DNA of 8,863 nucleotides. Origin: an uncultured bacterium (GTDB lineage: Bacteria; Bacillota; Clostridia; Lachnospirales; Lachnospiraceae). Location of the stretch: assembly GCA_905214855.1 (NCBI GenBank), contig CAJMNU010000060.1, positions 1 to 8,863 of the forward strand, read 5' to 3'. Below are positions 5,271 through 8,863 of the stretch, one piece after another. Position numbers and translations under genes: made by a program. Position 1 is the first letter of the stretch. Each line of letters starts with the position of its first letter. The notes under the pieces were generated by a model. It was not told the origin of the DNA. It saw only the letters and a program-made list of their open reading frames with translations, and searched no databases.

Positions 5271-6986
5271 TTGCTTATTAAAGAAAAAACAATTTGGACT
5301 CCTGACAATTCCTTTTTGCTGGAGTATAGGGCAAAGGCTGAAACTGGTGAAATTGTGATCGGTCAAGAACTATGGCAAGAGCTGGACAATCTTGCGGAAG
5401 ATTTTCACAACGATTGCTATTTTTACAACACAGATGACGCAATGCTGCGAATGAATTTCATGGAAAATTGTGTCAGACTTACAAAATCTCCGTTTTACAA
5501 TAAACCGATGATCCTTATGCTCTGGCAGAAAGCATGGATAGAAACTTTTTACAGCTTCAAAATGTCGGAAACGACTTTTGATAGATTCAAAAAAACGATT
5601 CTTCTCATTGCCAGGAAGAATACGAAAAGTGAGACCTCATCCGGCTTGGCATTGTCTGAGTTCATAGTTGGAAATAACGGTGCAGATATTTGCTGCTCTT
5701 CTAATGATGATACTCAGTCAAGCCTTGTCTATGATGCAATTGACACTATGCGAATGTTGATTGATCCGGATGATTTAGACACAAAAAGAAATCAGCGTTT
5801 TATTCTGAACAAGAATACAAATACAAAGATTTTTAAAATGTCAGACCGGACGAAAAACAAAGAGGGGCGAAACATTGATTTTGCAATTGTGGATGAAACT
5901 CATGAGATGAAAGAAAACATCATTGGTAAATCCATTGAGCAATCACAGTCATTGAAAGACAATCCTAAATTTATCAATATCACAACGGAGGGATTTGTCA
6001 TTGATGGATATTTGGACGACGAGTTAGAAAAGGCAAGGGCAGTTATAAATAAGGAAGATGACGGGCTTGCTGCAGAAAGGTTGCTGCCGTGGCTATATAC
6101 ACAGGATAGCGAATTAGAAGTATGGCAGGGCAATCGGAAGAACCGATTGTGGGAAAAATCAAATCCTACACTTGGAATGGTTAAGAAGTGGGAATACCTT
6201 GAAGAACAGGTGGACACAGCAAGAAAAAGTAAGGCTGATCGCATTTTCGTTTTGTCAAAAGACTTTAATATAAAACAAAATGGTGCAGAAGCGTGGCTGA
6301 ATCTGGAAGATTATGACTATTCTAGCACTTACAATCTGGAAGAGTTCCGGGGATGCTTTGCATTAGGGGCTGTGGATCTTGCTTTTACAACCGATTTAGT
6401 AGCTGCAAAAATTCTTGTAATGAAGCCCGACAATAATACTAAGTATGTCTATAGCCATTACTGGATTCCTGAAAACAAATTGACAGAATCCGATGACAAA
6501 AACGCTGGTGCTGAGTATGAAAAATGGGCTAGGAAAAACCTTTTGACAATTTGTGAGGGCGGTGAAGTTGCGTTGTCGCTTGTAGCAGATTGGTTTTACA
6601 GTCTCTATGAAAATTATGATATAAAACTATGGAAATGCGGATACGATCAGAAATTCTCAAAAGACTGGATCAGCCGTATGAATTTGTACAACTGGACAAA
6701 AGAGGATGAAGATCTGGTGTTGATTATGCAGAATAGGCAGACACTTAGCAATGCTGTGAAGTTATGCGAAAGCGATTTGAAGCATCAGATTGTGAATTAT
6801 AACGAGCATGAAATTGACAAATGGTGTTTAAAAAATTCTGGTATTGAGGTTGATAACCTTGGTCAATGCATGTTAGTCAAAATGGAAACACAAAAACGTA
6901 TAGATGGAGCGGTTGCGCTTGTCATTTTATATGAAATGTACAGGCGTTATCGGTCAGAATACAAAACAATGATTGAAAGGGGCTAA
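5271..6986 (+). CDS. terL: Phage terminase large subunit, HK97-type (Terminase_1)
   Basis: A 571-residue packaging motor, usual length for this family. The TTG start at 5271 abuts the preceding TAG and gives the expected N-terminus (MLIKEKTIWTPDNSFLLEYRAK). The ATPase half shows the deviant Walker A ARKNTKSE (114-121), Walker B IDFAIVDE (202-209, with catalytic Glu209) and a coupling motif ITTEG (237-241). The nuclease half shows acidic residues placed as in RNase H-like terminase nucleases: Asp369 in GAVDLAFTTD, Asp459 in GYDQK, and Asp545 in RIDGAVAL. It docks on the portal, drives DNA into the capsid with ATP and cuts the concatemer, guided by the small subunit and probably the HNH protein. 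Most relatives have Gly where Thr118 sits in the RKNGKS motif; otherwise it looks intact. Portal follows after three bases. Confidence 0.95.
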   Translation: MLIKEKTIWTPDNSFLLEYRAKAETGEIVIGQELWQELDNLAEDFHNDCYFYNTDDAMLRMNFMENCVRLTKSPFYNKPMILMLWQKAWIETFYSFKMSETTFDRFKKTILLIARKNTKSETSSGLALSEFIVGNNGADICCSSNDDTQSSLVYDAIDTMRMLIDPDDLDTKRNQRFILNKNTNTKIFKMSDRTKNKEGRNIDFAIVDETHEMKENIIGKSIEQSQSLKDNPKFINITTEGFVIDGYLDDELEKARAVINKEDDGLAAERLLPWLYTQDSELEVWQGNRKNRLWEKSNPTLGMVKKWEYLEEQVDTARKSKADRIFVLSKDFNIKQNGAEAWLNLEDYDYSSTYNLEEFRGCFALGAVDLAFTTDLVAAKILVMKPDNNTKYVYSHYWIPENKLTESDDKNAGAEYEKWARKNLLTICEGGEVALSLVADWFYSLYENYDIKLWKCGYDQKFSKDWISRMNLYNWTKEDEDLVLIMQNRQTLSNAVKLCESDLKHQIVNYNEHEIDKWCLKNSGIEVDNLGQCMLVKMETQKRIDGAVALVILYEMYRRYRSEYKTMIERG

Positions 6987-6989
6987 AAG

Positions 6990-8222
6990 TTGAGCTGGTT
7001 GAATGGAATTTTTCAAAAACTGAATAGAAAAACGAGATGGGCTAAAATGCTCAACGGATATACCCCGATTTTTTCATCGTTTGGAACAAATATTTATGCA
7101 AGTGATGTAGTTTTGCAAGCCGTTTCCTGCATCGTAGATGAAATGAAAAAGCTGACCCCTGTACATATTCGTTATGATAGCGATGATCCTATTCCTATTA
7201 ATGATGATGTACAATGGATCTTAAATAATCCGAACCCGATCATGACAAAAAGCGATTTTATAGAAAAAACAATGTGGTTATTGATACGACATTGTAATGC
7301 GTTTGTTATTCCTGTCTATGATGTGTGGAAAGACAAAAACGGCGAAGAAAGGCGTAAATATCGGGCATTATATCCCGTAGAGCCTGAAAATGTGACGTTT
7401 ATTGAGGATGATTTAGGACGGTTATATGTGAAGCTGGATTTTGCTAATAACTACACAACCACGCTGCCTTATTCAGACGTGATTCATCTTAAATATAAAT
7501 TTTCAAGCAATGAATTTATGGGTGGCGATGAAACCGGAAATCCAAATTATGATTCACTGTTAAAGACGCTTGAAATCAATCACAACTTATTGCAGGGTAT
7601 CAACGCTGCTATGAAGTCAAGTTTTACGATAAATGGCGTTATTAAATACAATTCCTTGATGGATAACGGAAAAACAGAGCTTGCAGTGAAAGAACTTGAA
7701 GAAAAGTTGAAAAAGAATGAAAGCGGTTTTCTACCACTTGACTTGAAAGCTGACTTTATCCCGATCAAGCGTGAAACAAAATTGGTTGATGCTGATACTT
7801 TGAAATTTATTGATGAAAAGATTTTAAGAAACTGGGGTGTACCGTTGCCGATCTTGATAGGCGACTATACCAAAGAACAGTATGAAGCATTTTATCAAAA
7901 GACGATTGAAGTTTTTGTAATAGCATGGGGAGATGAATTTTCAAGAGTGCTTTTCAGTGATCGGAAGCGATCATTTGGAAATCGAGTTGTATTTTACCCT
8001 AAAAATCTTATTTTCATGAGTACGGATCAAACACTTGAAATGGTCCGACTGCTAGGTGACAGCGGATCACTATATGAAAATGAAAAAAGAGCTGCATTTG
8101 GCTTGCGACCATTGCCAGATTTAGCAGGAAAACGTATGCAGTCACTCAACTATGTCGATGTTGAAGTAGCGAGACAATATCAAATAGGACAAGAGAAAAA
8201 TGAACAAGGAGACGACACTTAA
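6990..8222 (+). CDS. Phage portal protein, HK97 family
   Basis: A 410-residue protein. The TTG start at 6990 is preceded by GAAAGGGG (6975-6982, 7-base spacer), and its N-terminus (MSWLNGIF) is typical of HK97-type portals. Diagnostic stretches in order: SDVVLQAVSCIVDEMKKL (38-55), helical PNPIMTKSDFIEKTMWLL (81-98), LYPVEPENV (127-135), the DVIHLKYKF strand (163-171), ILRNWGVPLPILIGD (278-292), FYQKTIEVFVIAWGDEF (301-317) and a C-terminal GDSGSLYENEKRAAFGLRPLP (356-376). It forms the dodecameric ring at one capsid vertex through which DNA enters and to which the tail attaches. It directly follows the large terminase, the standard order. The C-terminus (EKNEQGDDT) is a short charged tail. The next gene in such phages is usually the prohead protease; here a methyltransferase-like gene intervenes. 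Confidence 0.95.
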   Translation: MSWLNGIFQKLNRKTRWAKMLNGYTPIFSSFGTNIYASDVVLQAVSCIVDEMKKLTPVHIRYDSDDPIPINDDVQWILNNPNPIMTKSDFIEKTMWLLIRHCNAFVIPVYDVWKDKNGEERRKYRALYPVEPENVTFIEDDLGRLYVKLDFANNYTTTLPYSDVIHLKYKFSSNEFMGGDETGNPNYDSLLKTLEINHNLLQGINAAMKSSFTINGVIKYNSLMDNGKTELAVKELEEKLKKNESGFLPLDLKADFIPIKRETKLVDADTLKFIDEKILRNWGVPLPILIGDYTKEQYEAFYQKTIEVFVIAWGDEFSRVLFSDRKRSFGNRVVFYPKNLIFMSTDQTLEMVRLLGDSGSLYENEKRAAFGLRPLPDLAGKRMQSLNYVDVEVARQYQIGQEKNEQGDDT

Positions 8223-8224
8223 TA

Positions 8225-8863
8225 ATGCTAGTTGATGATATTTCATACAAACTAACTGGAGCGGAAGAAACGAAGGAATATAAAGAGTTTGTTGAAAAAT
8301 TTAAACCCCAAAAAACGACGGATGACTGTTACACACCACCAGAAGTTTATGATGCAGTTTTAAAATGGGCAGTAAAAAAATATGAACTCAGTGGGAGAAG
8401 AATTATAAGACCATTTTATCCGGGCGGAGATTATGAAAAACACGAATATCCAGAAGGTTGTGTGGTTATTGACAACCCTCCATTTTCTATTTTGAGTAAA
8501 ATTGTAGACTTTTACTTAAAAAATAATATTGATTTCTTTTTGTTCGCTCCAACTCTTACATTATTTTCTACAGTAGCAAACAGAGAAGTGAATGCCTTAC
8601 CAATGGATCTTAAAATCAGATATGAAAATGGAGCAAAGGTTAATACCTCTTTTTTAACTAATCTAGGAAAATACAAGATTTATTTTTCGGCTAAATTATA
8701 CGATTGTGTTAATAAAGCACATGAGAAAACGTTGCAAGAGAAAATAAAACAATCTTTAAAATATGATTATCCAGTTGAAGTTATCACTTCAACACGAGTT
8801 GCAAAACTTAATAAAGGGCGTAGTTTTGCTTTAAAAAAACACGAAGTTCATTTTGTAAGAGCT
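8225..8863 (+). CDS. Methyltransferase-like phage protein with DNPPF motif, 3' truncated by window end
   Basis: The frame is open from ATG 8225 (two bases after the portal stop) to the last base, 213 codons with no stop. AAGGAG at 8206-8211 is 13 bases upstream, a rather long spacer. Visible motifs: YTPPEVYDAV (36-45), RPFYPGGDYE (62-71) and DNPPF (83-87). They occur in the order expected of an amino-methyltransferase: motif I region, then the catalytic NPPY/F tetrapeptide. The usual glycine-rich FxGxG loop is replaced by RPFYPGGDYE, so SAM binding is not assured. Closely similar phage proteins, as I recall, carry labels such as ParB-like or DNA adenine methylase. The rest (SFLTNLGKYKI, KYDYPVEVITST) has no motif I can name. 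Likely role: modification of phage DNA, or a degenerate relative. It interrupts the usual portal to protease order. Confidence 0.65.
   Translation, partial: MLVDDISYKLTGAEETKEYKEFVEKFKPQKTTDDCYTPPEVYDAVLKWAVKKYELSGRRIIRPFYPGGDYEKHEYPEGCVVIDNPPFSILSKIVDFYLKNNIDFFLFAPTLTLFSTVANREVNALPMDLKIRYENGAKVNTSFLTNLGKYKIYFSAKLYDCVNKAHEKTLQEKIKQSLKYDYPVEVITSTRVAKLNKGRSFALKKHEVHFVRA

Noticed and set aside
1..8863. tRNA genes, CRISPR arrays, insertion sequences or attachment sites
   Set aside because: No cloverleaf-like segment, regularly spaced repeat, transposase or integrase, or matching end repeats were seen on either strand.

Overview
The window looks like the junction between the lysis/fibre end and the packaging end of a tailed-phage genome or prophage. 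All genes lie on the + strand and are packed almost end to end. The DNA is AT-rich, with strong AGGAGG-type ribosome binding sites and several GTG/TTG starts. Together with the style of the structural proteins (LysM plus peptidoglycan-binding endolysin tail, P27-like small terminase, HK97-type large terminase and portal), this points to a siphovirus of a low-GC Gram-positive host, most likely a gut Clostridia/Lachnospiraceae-type bacterium. The host assignment is inference from protein style only. No integrase, repressor, tRNA, CRISPR array or host gene is visible, so prophage versus free phage cannot be decided here.

Layout. 1-358: 3' end of an endolysin (LysM, linker, peptidoglycan-binding domain). 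It carries an in-frame internal Shine-Dalgarno and ATG that should also yield a free 64-residue cell-wall-binding domain. 367-807: helix-turn-helix protein resembling small-terminase-like phage proteins. 814-2123: a fibre cassette, a 99-residue beta-type protein overlapping a 336-residue fibre protein. 2155-2406: an unrecognised 83-residue Cys/His protein made of two tandem 35-residue repeats. 2430-3122: an HNH nuclease fused to a P-loop kinase-like domain. 3123-3229: the only sizeable intergenic gap, with G/C runs and nested inverted repeats, and a good candidate for cos. 3230-3544: P27-like small terminase. 3541-5270: a second fibre-like cassette (91 and 486 residues), placed unusually between small and large terminase. 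5271-6986: large terminase. 6990-8222: HK97-family portal. 8225 to the window end: an open frame for a methyltransferase-like protein with a DNPPF motif, cut off by the window edge.

How it fits together. HNH nuclease, cos candidate, P27 small terminase, large terminase and portal form a DNA-packaging set of the kind used by HK97-like cos phages. The two fibre cassettes would supply host-recognition parts of the virion, and the endolysin would release progeny. Stop/start overlaps (1113, 3541, 3810) and abutting starts (5271) suggest translational coupling in one late transcript.

The points most worth following are the internal start in the endolysin, the Cys/His tandem-repeat protein, the HNH-kinase fusion beside the presumed cos site, and the fibre cassette lodged inside the terminase operon.
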